From: Chrysiogenes arsenatis DSM 11915
GTDB taxonomy: Bacteria > Chrysiogenota > Chrysiogenetes > Chrysiogenales > Chrysiogenaceae
DNA length: 64,000 nucleotides
Assembly: GCF_000469585.1 (NCBI RefSeq)
Contig: NZ_AWNK01000007.1
Span: 85,348 to 149,347, forward strand
Direction of reading: 5' to 3'
Below the pieces are notes generated by a model. That model was not told where the DNA came from and did no database searches. It was given only the letters and a program-made list of their open reading frames with translations. Shown one piece after another: positions 33,590 to 43,027 of the stretch. Numbering within the stretch: position 1 is the first letter of the stretch; the number at the start of each line of letters is the position of its first letter. Made by a program: the position numbers and the translations under genes.

Positions 33590-36214
33590 CTAATAAACAC
33601 CCTTGGTGTTGAGGAGTGCGCCATATTTGCAATCATCTTCTTGGATGTGCAGGAGGATATGCTCTTCAAAAAAATTTCTGAAAGTCAACGGTGTTGGAAG
33701 GAGCGCTTGGCGAACTCTCTCTTGCAGATCGAGTATTTTTTGCATCGACATGCGATGGTCTGCCAAATGCTGTTCCCGTTCTTGATACTGGTAAATCTCC
33801 ATTAATTTTTCTTCTGCGTCGAAATGGTACTGTAGGTAATCTACCAATAAGTCGAAGGCAAGCAACAGCGATTCTTGAGCGCTGTGCGTGGTGCTGAGCT
33901 GATGATCAATCGTATTTCCAATACGGATGAGTTGCTTATGTTGGATATCAACATGCGCAATGCCAACACTTAAGTTTTCGTCCCACGTAAAGGTTTCTTG
34001 GTAAACGTTGCCATGCAGAATACGTGCGGTTTGCTGTTGATAGTGCTCAAAAATTTTCCAGCGTAAAATTGGAATTTTGTCGATTACACTGCCCGGAATT
34101 TGAATAAGTGTGGTCGGTTCTGTTGCGCGTAAACGGAAAAGTGTGGGGATCTTGAACACGACACCCTCTTCGCCGAAGAAGTCGCCTGGCTCAAGGGTAT
34201 CAAAAGGCCGATCGCCGATCATGCGCTCTATTTTTCCGGTACGAACAATGTTGAGCAAAAGCATCTTATGGAGCGGGATTTCTTCACCCGCGGCGATGGT
34301 ATGTTCACGCGCAAAGTCAATGATTTTCCCAAGGGTCGTTGCGGCCAGTCCTTCGCTGAACAGCGTCGTCGCACTAAGGAAAGTACGCAAGTCGGCGACA
34401 CGACGGACGCGTTCTAAAAGGCCATTACGCTGGATAACCTCGCAGTACAGTGCCGCAGGAATGCGCATGACGCGCAAGAAAGAGCAGGCGCGATAGGTGT
34501 GATAGGACGGGTGGTTGCCAAGGACAATGCTATCGCCGATCAGGGCTCCTGTTGGAACGTTGACGCAGAAATTATTGCGCGAACAGATTTTTTCAGCACG
34601 ACCACTGACAATCAGCAACACCTCATGCCGAATATCGCCCTCTTTGAGGAATATCGAGCCTGGATTGATTTCGCTGAGGGGGTGGTTGACCAGCATGCGC
34701 AAGTCATGAAACGCCGCTCCTGGTAGATGGCCTTGGAGGGCGTTAAAGGCATGGCGCCGTAGTCCATCGGAAACGCCTTCGATGAGCACATCAACCGTGC
34801 CAAACGTGGCACACGAACCAATCCCTTTTTCTTCTAGGGTCAGCTCGCCCGCACGATGGGCAAGAAGTATTCGTTTGGAGGTATCGGAAGCGAAATCAAT
34901 CGCTTCGCCATGAATCATCCCCCCGCCGATGTCAATTTTTTTGACATCTACGAGCGTCATGTAGGCCTGATAAATTTTATCAAAACAAGCCTGTGTCATG
35001 CCTGGCTTGGTCGCATCATCCGTAATCATTGCGCGCAGCACCTTGAACGAGGCAATATCGGCATAGTGCGCGTAGGTTTTGTAGCCATCACCCCACAGTG
35101 TGCGGAAAAGATAAATATTGGTTTCCACCGGATGTGGCGAATAGACCGGCATGACCTCTAGGCCATCAATGTTATTCCATTGGTCAAATTGGAGATCGCA
35201 AATATCGAAATAGTCGCTAAAGTGGTGTTCTTCGAGTCCGAGTAATGCCATCAATTTTTTCGTAACGGAGGCTCGCACGAGTGGTGTTGCAAAATAACGC
35301 GTGCGCCGCCCAGAGCGCATGAGTGCCGTGAGGCCAGCAAAGTGATCATCGTGCGCGTGTGTATGGAAAATTCCGTCAATTTGTTCAATGCCAATCCCGA
35401 GTGCCGTGATGGTATTGATCAAGTGTGGCCCCGCATCAATCAGGTAAATACTCCCTTGATACGTCAGGATGCTCGACATGCATGGGCGGTTCGCGTCCCA
35501 GCCATCGCCCTCGCCCGAGTGAATAACCGAAAAGTATTCTGGTTCAAAACGGCGATGTCCGAGCGGATAGGCGCACTCATAACTTTGATCGGCGGGTAGG
35601 TTCAAGTCGACGGTAATGGATTCAGTGCGGTAAGTGATGTAGGTGAACTCAAAGACATTCGGGCGCAGGCGTTTCAGGGAAAGGCCGGGCGCGAGTTGGA
35701 TTGATTCTTCACCGACAATATGGGTGTTGAGTAACTCCGTTGTTGGTTGAATGCGACCGAAGGCAAACTTGAGTTTAATGCGATACAACTCTTCTGCCTG
35801 TGCTTGTGATAGACCCGCCACCATCATCTCTTCGCGCGAAACCAGTCCATAATTGCCACGGTAAATATAGCCAAGTTGGGATTGCACTTGATCGGCCGCA
35901 CCGATCAAGAGTGGCTTTCGTCCAGTATTGTTTGGGTGCCCCGGAATGATCATCCCCTGTTTGTAGAGCATTTGCAGGACGGGAAATTCCGCGAGGTTTG
36001 CAAACTCGCCATTCTGGATCGGAAGATCAGAAACCAGTATGGCATTGGGGCCCGTTTCGCATCGTACCCCTTGCACTTCGTGAGAAAGGATAAGGCCACG
36101 CTTGATCAGATGCTTTACCGCATCGGCCGGGCAACCGCAGAGAATGCGCAAATCGAGTTCAGGGAATTCCACCCATTGTACACCACGGGTGACATTGATT
36201 TTGTTGATGGCCAT
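33590..36214 (-). CDS. MBL-hydrolase/dual cyclic-nucleotide-binding/hemerythrin fusion
   Basis: 874-residue cytoplasmic protein. Residues about 1-225 are unassigned. About 225-420 is a metallo-beta-lactamase fold with HTHAHDDH near 284-291. Two CNMP_BD-type domains follow (about 490-610 and 620-740; the second has FDTLEPGDFFGEEGVVF). A C-terminal hemerythrin covers about 750-874 (HVDIQHKQL, HFDAEEKLM, HLADH, HILLHIQEDD). The MBL part could hydrolyse a cyclic nucleotide, gated by nucleotide binding and by di-iron oxygen sensing; that is inference. ATG 36214 is chosen for its GGGAGA site. It lies 20 bases after ptsP, so the two are probably co-transcribed. Confidence 0.8.
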   Translation of the reverse strand: MAINKINVTRGVQWVEFPELDLRILCGCPADAVKHLIKRGLILSHEVQGVRCETGPNAILVSDLPIQNGEFANLAEFPVLQMLYKQGMIIPGHPNNTGRKPLLIGAADQVQSQLGYIYRGNYGLVSREEMMVAGLSQAQAEELYRIKLKFAFGRIQPTTELLNTHIVGEESIQLAPGLSLKRLRPNVFEFTYITYRTESITVDLNLPADQSYECAYPLGHRRFEPEYFSVIHSGEGDGWDANRPCMSSILTYQGSIYLIDAGPHLINTITALGIGIEQIDGIFHTHAHDDHFAGLTALMRSGRRTRYFATPLVRASVTKKLMALLGLEEHHFSDYFDICDLQFDQWNNIDGLEVMPVYSPHPVETNIYLFRTLWGDGYKTYAHYADIASFKVLRAMITDDATKPGMTQACFDKIYQAYMTLVDVKKIDIGGGMIHGEAIDFASDTSKRILLAHRAGELTLEEKGIGSCATFGTVDVLIEGVSDGLRRHAFNALQGHLPGAAFHDLRMLVNHPLSEINPGSIFLKEGDIRHEVLLIVSGRAEKICSRNNFCVNVPTGALIGDSIVLGNHPSYHTYRACSFLRVMRIPAALYCEVIQRNGLLERVRRVADLRTFLSATTLFSEGLAATTLGKIIDFAREHTIAAGEEIPLHKMLLLNIVRTGKIERMIGDRPFDTLEPGDFFGEEGVVFKIPTLFRLRATEPTTLIQIPGSVIDKIPILRWKIFEHYQQQTARILHGNVYQETFTWDENLSVGIAHVDIQHKQLIRIGNTIDHQLSTTHSAQESLLLAFDLLVDYLQYHFDAEEKLMEIYQYQEREQHLADHRMSMQKILDLQERVRQALLPTPLTFRNFFEEHILLHIQEDDCKYGALLNTKGVY

Positions 36215-36234
36215 GCGATCTCCCGTTGTGTCGG

Positions 36235-38373
36235 TTACAAAATCCACTCAGATTTTTGGAGTTCTTGGAGTAAAAAAGCACGCAGCTCGTTGATAACATA
36301 GGGGTTCACGCTAAAATGGCGATAGCCCATTTCAATAAGTTTCAAGAGAATGGTGTGATCGGACGCAATTTCCCCGCAAATTTCCACCGGTGTATGAGCC
36401 GCACGACACGCCAGCAGAACCTGCTGGAGTAACTCCAGAAAAGCAGGGCTATTTGGAGAGTAAAGGTTACTGACCCGTGGATTAGCGCGATCAAGGGCAA
36501 AGAAATACTGGAACAAGTCGTTCGTGCCAACACTAATGAAATCGGCTTTTTGTGCGAGCTCGGCGATTTGAAAAACGGCAGAAGGGATTTCTACCATCAC
36601 TCCAATTGCAGGAGCCGCTTTCCCTTTTCGCGCCGCTTCTTGCAGAATTGTTAGGCGCAAGGAGTTAAATTCATGGGCATCGGCAATGAATGGAATGAGC
36701 AGTTTGTGACGTGCGGGATCGCACACTTCCAGCAAAGCACGCACCTGATCGAGGAAAAAGCTTTGATCGTCAATTAAAAGTCGCGCTCCACGAAAGCCGA
36801 GTGCCGGGTTGTCTTCGCGTGCCTCGCGTGAACTTTTTTTATCTGACCCAATATCAAAAAGACGAAACACAATCGATAAATCAGGAAACGTATGGATGAT
36901 GCGTTGATATGTTTCTAATTGTTCTTGGTAAGGAAAGTTGCCATCATTTTGAAGGTAGAAAATTTCAGTGCGGACTAAGCCAATCCCACTTGCTTTAAAC
37001 TGTGCCGCCTTTTCGGCGTCCAGCACACTGGAGACGTTGGCGTCAAAAGAAATCGTTTCTGAACCTATGCGTATTGGCTCTTCAATAATCTTAATTTTTT
37101 TCTGCCGGGTCGCTTGCTTTTCCGTAATTCGCGCTTGGTAGCGGAGGATGGTTTCTTCGGTTGGATTGATAATCACCGTGCCATCAAAGCCATCAACAAT
37201 CATCCACTCGGCGAATTCCGTAATATCAAAAATTTTCTCAATTCCTGTTACTGCGGGAATGCCGCGATTTTTGGCTAAAATAGCGGTATGCGACGTAACT
37301 CCATCCACATGCGTGACGAAGGCATTGACTTTTTCTAGGTCAAGCGCAGCAGTTTCGCCTGGGGTAAGGCGATCGGCCAGAATAATACTATCTTCTTTGA
37401 TTTCCGTTTGGCGTGACACAACGCCAAGGTGGCACATCAGGCGTTGACTGATATCTTCCATATCCGCTGCCCGTTCGCGCAGATATGGATCGGCGATAGC
37501 GCGAAATTTGTCGATATATTTGTCGATAACGTGGCGCACGGAAAAGGCGGCGCTTTTGGTGAAATCAAGAATGTGCCGCTCAATATCGCTTTGTAAACGC
37601 GGGTCTTCAAGGATCATAAGGTGGGTATGGAATATTTCGGATTCGAAGGCGCTGCCTGATTTTTCCAGTTTGCGTGAAAGCGCTTTGAGATCAGTGGCGG
37701 TTTTGCGAAATGCGGCGGTGAGTTTCTGGCACTCTTCGCGAACGTCGATAGCCGCAAGGTCGCTTTCAATATAGCGAAAAATCACGCGCACGGGCGATCC
37801 CATGGTAATGCCGGCCGACAAAGGAATCCCTTTTAGGACGATTTCTCTGCCCATATATTCCAGTTCTGGCGCGCTGGCATCCTCCATCAGATAATGCTGG
37901 AGTACCATCCCGGAAAGCTGAGCGGCCACAGCGAGCAAGAATTTTTCCCGAATTGGTGAAACATTTTTATTTTGGTGAAATTGCAAGACCAAGACACCAA
38001 AGGTGTGGGCTTTATTTTTGAGTGGAATACCGATGAAAGTTTTGAAAGGTTCTTCGCCAATGCCAGGGAAGTATTTAAAGCCTTCGTGCTTTGAGGCATT
38101 GCGAATAAAAGTATATGAATTTGTCGAGTAACACCGGCCAGTTAACCCTTCGTCGCAGCGCATGGTGACTTTTCCAATCGCATCACGATGCAGGCCATCG
38201 GTAGCGACTAAACACAGCTGCTCATCATTCATGCGGTTCAGGAGGTAAATAGAGCAAACATCGCATTCCAAAACTTTTTTTAAATAAGCGACAATTTCCA
38301 TAAGCGCGTTTTGGTGTGACGAAGCATCAAGGATAATATTGCTGATATTCAGTAAAACATCGAGTTTGCGCAT
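36235..38373 (-). CDS. ptsP: PTS phosphoenolpyruvate phosphotransferase with GAF domain (EI-Ntr type)
   Basis: 712 residues. An N-terminal GAF domain (about 5-150) is followed by the EI N-terminal region, the phospho-histidine segment VTSHTAILAKNRGIPAV (H362) and the PEP-binding barrel with LVRTEIFYL, FRLFDIGSDK and GTNDLFQY. It takes phosphate from PEP and passes it to an HPr/NPr-like protein, linking nitrogen or metabolite state to regulation. ATG 38373 follows AGGAGG; the longer reading is unsupported. No ptsO or ptsN is nearby. It is the first gene of a two-gene unit with the MBL/hemerythrin fusion. Confidence 0.92.
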   Translation of the reverse strand: MRKLDVLLNISNIILDASSHQNALMEIVAYLKKVLECDVCSIYLLNRMNDEQLCLVATDGLHRDAIGKVTMRCDEGLTGRCYSTNSYTFIRNASKHEGFKYFPGIGEEPFKTFIGIPLKNKAHTFGVLVLQFHQNKNVSPIREKFLLAVAAQLSGMVLQHYLMEDASAPELEYMGREIVLKGIPLSAGITMGSPVRVIFRYIESDLAAIDVREECQKLTAAFRKTATDLKALSRKLEKSGSAFESEIFHTHLMILEDPRLQSDIERHILDFTKSAAFSVRHVIDKYIDKFRAIADPYLRERAADMEDISQRLMCHLGVVSRQTEIKEDSIILADRLTPGETAALDLEKVNAFVTHVDGVTSHTAILAKNRGIPAVTGIEKIFDITEFAEWMIVDGFDGTVIINPTEETILRYQARITEKQATRQKKIKIIEEPIRIGSETISFDANVSSVLDAEKAAQFKASGIGLVRTEIFYLQNDGNFPYQEQLETYQRIIHTFPDLSIVFRLFDIGSDKKSSREAREDNPALGFRGARLLIDDQSFFLDQVRALLEVCDPARHKLLIPFIADAHEFNSLRLTILQEAARKGKAAPAIGVMVEIPSAVFQIAELAQKADFISVGTNDLFQYFFALDRANPRVSNLYSPNSPAFLELLQQVLLACRAAHTPVEICGEIASDHTILLKLIEMGYRHFSVNPYVINELRAFLLQELQKSEWIL

Positions 38374-38533
38374 CGGCACCTCCTGTAGCACTTTTGCCAA
38401 TCCCTGCCACGTTACCACTGCGTGTAATGCGAATCAAGCGATAACACGAGTGACAGCAACCGTTTGTTCTGTGACTTGCTTTATGGTAATTACTTGCTAT
38501 CGCTTTGCGAAATAATCATGTCAGAGGTTTGTG

Positions 38534-39391
38534 ATGAAATACATTGGAGCGCATGTGAGTGCGAGTGGTGGCGTCGCGAATGCCCCGTTAAATGCAGCGG
38601 CTATTGGGGCGCGAGCATTTGCATTATTTACGAAAAATCAAAAACAATGGAGTGCAAAGCCGCTTGAATCAAGTGAGATTTTGGCTTTTCGGCGCAATTG
38701 CGAAGCGGGTGGTTTCGATCTTGCGATGATCCTGCCTCACGATAGTTATCTGATCAATCTTGGGCACGCTGAAAGTGAAGGGCTGAGTAAATCCCGCGCG
38801 GCATTTTTGGACGAATTACAGCGTTGTGAACAGCTTGGTTTGTCGTTACTGAATTTTCACCCCGGCTCCCACCTCAAAAAGCACGATGAAGAGACCTGCC
38901 TGCGCGTCATTGCCGAATCTATCAATCTTGCGCTGGCCCAAACGAACACGGTCTGTGCCGTCATTGAAAATACCGCAGGGCAGGGGAGCAATATGGGCTA
39001 CAGCTTTGAGCATCTGGCGCGTATTATCGAGTTGACAGAGGATAAAAGCCGTGTCGGCGTGTGCTTGGACACGTGTCACACGCTTGCGGCTGGCTACGAC
39101 CTGACCACACGCGAAACGTTCAACACAACTTTTGCTGAGTTTGAGCGAGTTGTGGGCTTCCGTTACCTGAAAGCGATGCACCTGAACGATTCCATGAAAG
39201 GGCTGGGGAGCCGAGTGGATCGTCATGCACCGCTTGGCGAAGGAAAGCTTGGGTTGGAGCCATTCCGTTGGCTGATGAACGATGTGCGTTTCGATGGCAT
39301 TCCGTTGATTCTCGAAACACCACAGCCGGAGCGGTGGGCAGAAGAAATCAATCTGCTGTATGCCATGAGCGGCACGGCAAAACCGTGCTGA
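38534..39391 (+). CDS. nfo: endonuclease IV
   Basis: 285-residue zinc-dependent AP endonuclease for base-excision repair. The N-terminal [11 protein letters not shown], then [23 protein letters not shown] and the C-terminal LILETPQ are the metal-binding blocks of the family. ATG 38534 is preferred over the adjacent GTG because GAGG lies six bases before it. The stop abuts the aroQ stop on the other strand with no base between. Confidence 0.95.
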   Translation: MKYIGAHVSASGGVANAPLNAAAIGARAFALFTKNQKQWSAKPLESSEILAFRRNCEAGGFDLAMILPHDSYLINLGHAESEGLSKSRAAFLDELQRCEQLGLSLLNFHPGSHLKKHDEETCLRVIAESINLALAQTNTVCAVIENTAGQGSNMGYSFEHLARIIELTEDKSRVGVCLDTCHTLAAGYDLTTRETFNTTFAEFERVVGFRYLKAMHLNDSMKGLGSRVDRHAPLGEGKLGLEPFRWLMNDVRFDGIPLILETPQPERWAEEINLLYAMSGTAKPC

Positions 39392-39838
39392 TTATGGAGT
39401 GGAAGAAGTGAGTTTGTGAAAAAGTAAATCCACTGCGTACAGGTACCCGCGTGCGCCTGCGCCACTCATGACCGCCATTGCAATATCGCTCAGATATGAG
39501 TGGTGGCGGAACGGCTCGCGGGCGTACACATTGGAGAGATGTACTTCGACAAAAGGGATACTGACACTCAGGAGGGCATCGCGGAGTGCAACCGAAGTAT
39601 GTGTGAACCCGCCCGGATTGATAATGATACCAGCCGATACGGTACGCGCGGCATGGATAGCGTCGATTAAAACACCTTCATGGTTACTTTGTAGCGCGTG
39701 CAGTGTGCCTCCACGTTGCTCAGTATCATGGCGAACAATGGTCTCGATTTCGTTTAACGTCTGTGTGCCGTATTTTTCGGGTTCACGCACTCCGAGCATG
39801 TTGAGGTTCGGGCCATTTATCAGTGTGATATGGAGCAT
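39392..39838 (-). CDS. aroQ: 3-dehydroquinate dehydratase, type II
   Basis: 148-residue dodecameric enzyme of the shikimate pathway. [17 protein letters not shown] holds the catalytic tyrosine, and [17 protein letters not shown] and [19 protein letters not shown] complete the active site. It overlaps the upstream TPR gene by 19 bases and is the last gene of the aroC-aroK-aroB-TPR-aroQ operon. Confidence 0.96.
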   Translation of the reverse strand: MLHITLINGPNLNMLGVREPEKYGTQTLNEIETIVRHDTEQRGGTLHALQSNHEGVLIDAIHAARTVSAGIIINPGGFTHTSVALRDALLSVSIPFVEVHLSNVYAREPFRHHSYLSDIAMAVMSGAGARGYLYAVDLLFHKLTSSTP

Positions 39839-41457
39839 GTCGGATCCTCCTCGTAGCAGTCGATTTGTGCGGCAAAGTGTTCGAGCACGCTGATCGTTTT
39901 TTCGATATCAAACCGTTCAATGTCGCGCTGATTTTTTTCAATTGTCTCTTGCAAGGCCGAAATAACCGAACCGTACTTTTCCATGCCAAGCGCCTGATAG
40001 ACTAAAAGCCCTTTTTCGGGATAGCCCTGGTCGCAGAAAAGGCGCCCGAGGGTTTCGGTTGGCATGTATTCGATTCCGTCAATCTCGACAACCTGTGGTT
40101 CGCTTTGCGATTCTGTGTCCGTGGCATTGGCCACTTGCTCAACAGGTGTCATTTCCTGCGAATGCGCAATATACTGCTCTTCATCGGCGGGAAGTTCGAG
40201 CACGTTCACCAGCGTGCCGTGAATCGGGAGAAGGTTTCCGATTTCATCAGCGGCTTCGTCCAGCCCCATTTCCCAATCGGAGTCCGGGATTTGCGAAAAG
40301 CGGTTGATAATTTCATCTTCAAGTGATGTTTTTGCGGCTGGAGTTTCTACGGCTTCCGGATGTTTTACCATCGGTGCTTCTGGTACAGGTTCTGCGTCTT
40401 CAGTCATTGCGAAAGCCGCATCCTCTTCGACGGCTACCGTAGGTTTTTCGTCCTCAATTCCCTCTTCCGCCGCCGCAAAATCAAACTCAAAAGCACTATT
40501 GTCTCCTTCGTCAGGGGGTATTGGCGCTTCGCTGGTGTCTTCGTCTGGTAGCTCATCCTGTATATTCTCATCTGGTTCGGCCGTATCAGAAAGGCTCGCA
40601 AATATATCGTCTTCATCACTACTCGTAGCCGATTCTACTGGAAGTTCTTCCTCATCATCGGACTCAGGGGCGGGAACGCTATCTGGGAACTCACTGAAAA
40701 GGTCATCTTCGGCACGTGCCATATCAGCTGGTGGGGCGTCGTTCAACGGTGTGGCCGTTGTCGCTTCGCTCGGAGTATCGTTATCGTCAAAGTTTAAGTC
40801 CGAAAAATCGAGATCATCGATGTGCTCTTGCCGTGGGGCATCAAGTTCCTCATCGCCGGTAGCTGAAGGGGCATCGCCATCGCGTTCTTCATCAGACGTT
40901 TCGTGCAGTTTCCCTTTGAGTTCAGCAAGGGTGTCGTCAAGTTCATCGCTGCCGCTAATGGTGTCCAGAAAGTCGAGCGCATCGTCAACATCGTTGACGC
41001 CACTCGCTAACTCGGCGGCCTTCACCTGTTCGGCAAGGCGAGCGACCTGCTCCTGTACTTTTTGTTGTTCTTCGGGCGAGCAGTACGGGATGATTTCCTG
41101 AAGTTGACGGATAGCTTGTTTGAGATCGCCTTTTTCTTCGTACAGCACGCTCAATAAGCGCGATGCCTGAATATTGCCCGTGGTATGTTCAACCGCTTTT
41201 AGCAGGGCTTCGCGCGCTTCGTCGTTTTTATGTTGTTTGGAAAGCGCTAAGCCAAGCACCGTATACGCTTGATAATACTCCGGGTTGCGATCAAGTCCGC
41301 GCAAGCAGGTCTGTTCGGCAGCGGCAGGATCATCAAGGTCGAGCTGGGCAATTGCCAATGGGACAAAAAGCTTGGAGCGCGGCTCATCTCCCAGCATCTT
41401 GGTAAGGTGCCGGATTTTTTCCTGGAGCGGGAGGTAGCGAGGATCGGTTACTTTCAC
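39820..41457 (-). CDS. acidic TPR-repeat protein within the shikimate operon
   Basis: 545 residues. About 10-155 form tandem TPR-like helices ([31 protein letters not shown]). About 155-430 is a very acidic low-complexity region rich in Asp, Glu, Ser and Pro. A C-terminal segment [24 protein letters not shown] is another TPR-like hairpin, as in Geobacter-type TPR proteins. No signal peptide or membrane span. It overlaps aroB by 4 bases and aroQ by 19, so it is translated with the aromatic genes. Function unknown; an assembly scaffold is possible. Confidence 0.75.
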   Translation of the reverse strand: MKVTDPRYLPLQEKIRHLTKMLGDEPRSKLFVPLAIAQLDLDDPAAAEQTCLRGLDRNPEYYQAYTVLGLALSKQHKNDEAREALLKAVEHTTGNIQASRLLSVLYEEKGDLKQAIRQLQEIIPYCSPEEQQKVQEQVARLAEQVKAAELASGVNDVDDALDFLDTISGSDELDDTLAELKGKLHETSDEERDGDAPSATGDEELDAPRQEHIDDLDFSDLNFDDNDTPSEATTATPLNDAPPADMARAEDDLFSEFPDSVPAPESDDEEELPVESATSSDEDDIFASLSDTAEPDENIQDELPDEDTSEAPIPPDEGDNSAFEFDFAAAEEGIEDEKPTVAVEEDAAFAMTEDAEPVPEAPMVKHPEAVETPAAKTSLEDEIINRFSQIPDSDWEMGLDEAADEIGNLLPIHGTLVNVLELPADEEQYIAHSQEMTPVEQVANATDTESQSEPQVVEIDGIEYMPTETLGRLFCDQGYPEKGLLVYQALGMEKYGSVISALQETIEKNQRDIERFDIEKTISVLEHFAAQIDCYEEDPTCSISH

Positions 41458-42509
41458 GCAGAGATCTCCTTCAGGCGAAAAGGGAGCGAAAATGGGGTGA
41501 GGACGGCTTGGCCAATCGATGGGGTAAGGACGAAGGTAATAGTCGTATCGGCGCTTTTTTTGTCCGAGGCTACTCCCGCATCAAGTGTCTCTTGAGTCAG
41601 TGTTGTTGTTGTCGGCAGGGTGAATTGCTCAAGGAGTCGTATCAATCGCTCCGTTGCTGACGCTGGAAGGGAGAGAACTTTTTCCGCTAATCGTGCGGCA
41701 AGCACCATGCCGATCGCAACCGCTTCGCCGTGATTGTGGTCGCAGTAATGACCTTCTTTTTCGATGACATGCCCAAAAGTATGTCCGAAATTGAGGATAG
41801 CGCGCAGACCGCCTTCTTTTTCATCCTGTGCAACAATCTCCGATTTAATGCGGCAGCACCACGCGATGATATGTGCGAGGGTCACTTGATCGCGTTCCAT
41901 AATGGCGGTGACTCGATTTTCAAGATATTCAAAAAGCGCACTATCCATCGCAAAACCATATTTGACCACTTCCGCAAGCCCCGCCGCATAGTCGCGTGGG
42001 TCGAGTGTGCTGAGTGTCGTGGTGTTGATGGCGACGAGGCGTGGCTGATAAAAGGTTCCCACCATGTTTTTACCACCAGGAAGATTGATGGCGGTTTTGC
42101 CGCCAACACTCGAGTCGACCTGACTGAGCAAGGTGGTGGGGATTTGAATAAAGTCAATGCCACGCATGAAGGTGGAGGCGACGAATCCGGTCAGATCACC
42201 AACGACGCCACCGCCCAGCGCTAGGAGGAGCGATTTGCGATTGGCACCTTCTGCAAGTAACCATTCTTGGATGGCAATCCACGTGGTTGCACTTTTGAAC
42301 TGTTCGCCATCTTCCATAAGATAAAGGTGATATGGTTGCTGGTGTACGTTTGCACAGAGCGCATCACCCCAGAGTTGCCATACTTTGGCGTTGCTCACGA
42401 TGAAAAGACGGCGACCTTGCAGCATGGTTTCAGGGATGGCAAATTGATTGGCAATGTCGATGGCGTAACTGCGATCCTCGGTCGTGGTAAGGGGGATATG
42501 CAGTTTCAT
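41454..42509 (-). CDS. aroB: 3-dehydroquinate synthase
   Basis: 351-residue NAD- and zinc-dependent enzyme converting DAHP to 3-dehydroquinate. GGGVVGDLTGFVASTFMRGI, TTLLSQVDSSVGGKTAIN and NFGHTFGHVIE are present. ATG 42509 overlaps the aroK stop (ATGA) and gives the standard N-terminus. Tightly coupled with aroK upstream and the TPR gene downstream. Confidence 0.96.
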   Translation of the reverse strand: MKLHIPLTTTEDRSYAIDIANQFAIPETMLQGRRLFIVSNAKVWQLWGDALCANVHQQPYHLYLMEDGEQFKSATTWIAIQEWLLAEGANRKSLLLALGGGVVGDLTGFVASTFMRGIDFIQIPTTLLSQVDSSVGGKTAINLPGGKNMVGTFYQPRLVAINTTTLSTLDPRDYAAGLAEVVKYGFAMDSALFEYLENRVTAIMERDQVTLAHIIAWCCRIKSEIVAQDEKEGGLRAILNFGHTFGHVIEKEGHYCDHNHGEAVAIGMVLAARLAEKVLSLPASATERLIRLLEQFTLPTTTTLTQETLDAGVASDKKSADTTITFVLTPSIGQAVLTPFSLPFRLKEISA

Positions 42510-43015
42510 TCGGCGACCAACTCCATAATGCACAGCGCCACTTCTTCGAGTGTCAGGTGGTCGACATCAATGATGAAGTGACTTTGTTTGTAGTTGGGGA
42601 TGCGACTTTGCAAAAGCGAGGAAAATGCTTCCAGCGTCGAATGCTTTTCGAGTAATGGGCGGTCGTCGTTCCACTGCACCCGCTCCCAAAGCGTTTCTGG
42701 TTCTGCTTGTAGATAGACCATTTGCCCTCGTTGCTTCAGCAAGCGAGTGTTTTCTTCAATCATCAGTGCGCCGCCGCCCGTGGCGATGACCGAACGGGGC
42801 TCGGCAAGCGCTTTATGAATCGCCTTGCTTTCGAGCTTACGAAAGGTTTCTTCGCCCTGTGTTTGGAATATTTCGCGAATACTGCGCCCTTCGTCCTGTT
42901 CTATCAGGTGGTCGAGGTCGACAAATGGCAGGTTGAGCTTGTGGGCAAGGAGCTGTCCGACACTGGTTTTTCCGCTCCCCATAAATCCTGTCAAGATAAT
43001 GTGATCTTTGCTCAT
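42506..43015 (-). CDS. aroK: shikimate kinase
   Basis: 169-residue kinase phosphorylating shikimate at O3. P-loop GFMGSGKTS at residues 10-18, DLDHLIEQDEGRSI and ATGGGALM are typical. Twelve bases after aroC and overlapping aroB by 4 bases. Confidence 0.95.
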   Translation of the reverse strand: MSKDHIILTGFMGSGKTSVGQLLAHKLNLPFVDLDHLIEQDEGRSIREIFQTQGEETFRKLESKAIHKALAEPRSVIATGGGALMIEENTRLLKQRGQMVYLQAEPETLWERVQWNDDRPLLEKHSTLEAFSSLLQSRIPNYKQSHFIIDVDHLTLEEVALCIMELVAE

Positions 43016-43027
43016 GTGCCGCTCCTC

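Noticed and set aside
40304-41101. 265-residue serine-rich plus-strand frame
   Set aside because: It is the complement of the acidic low-complexity region of the TPR protein; Glu/Asp codons read backwards give Ser-rich sequence.
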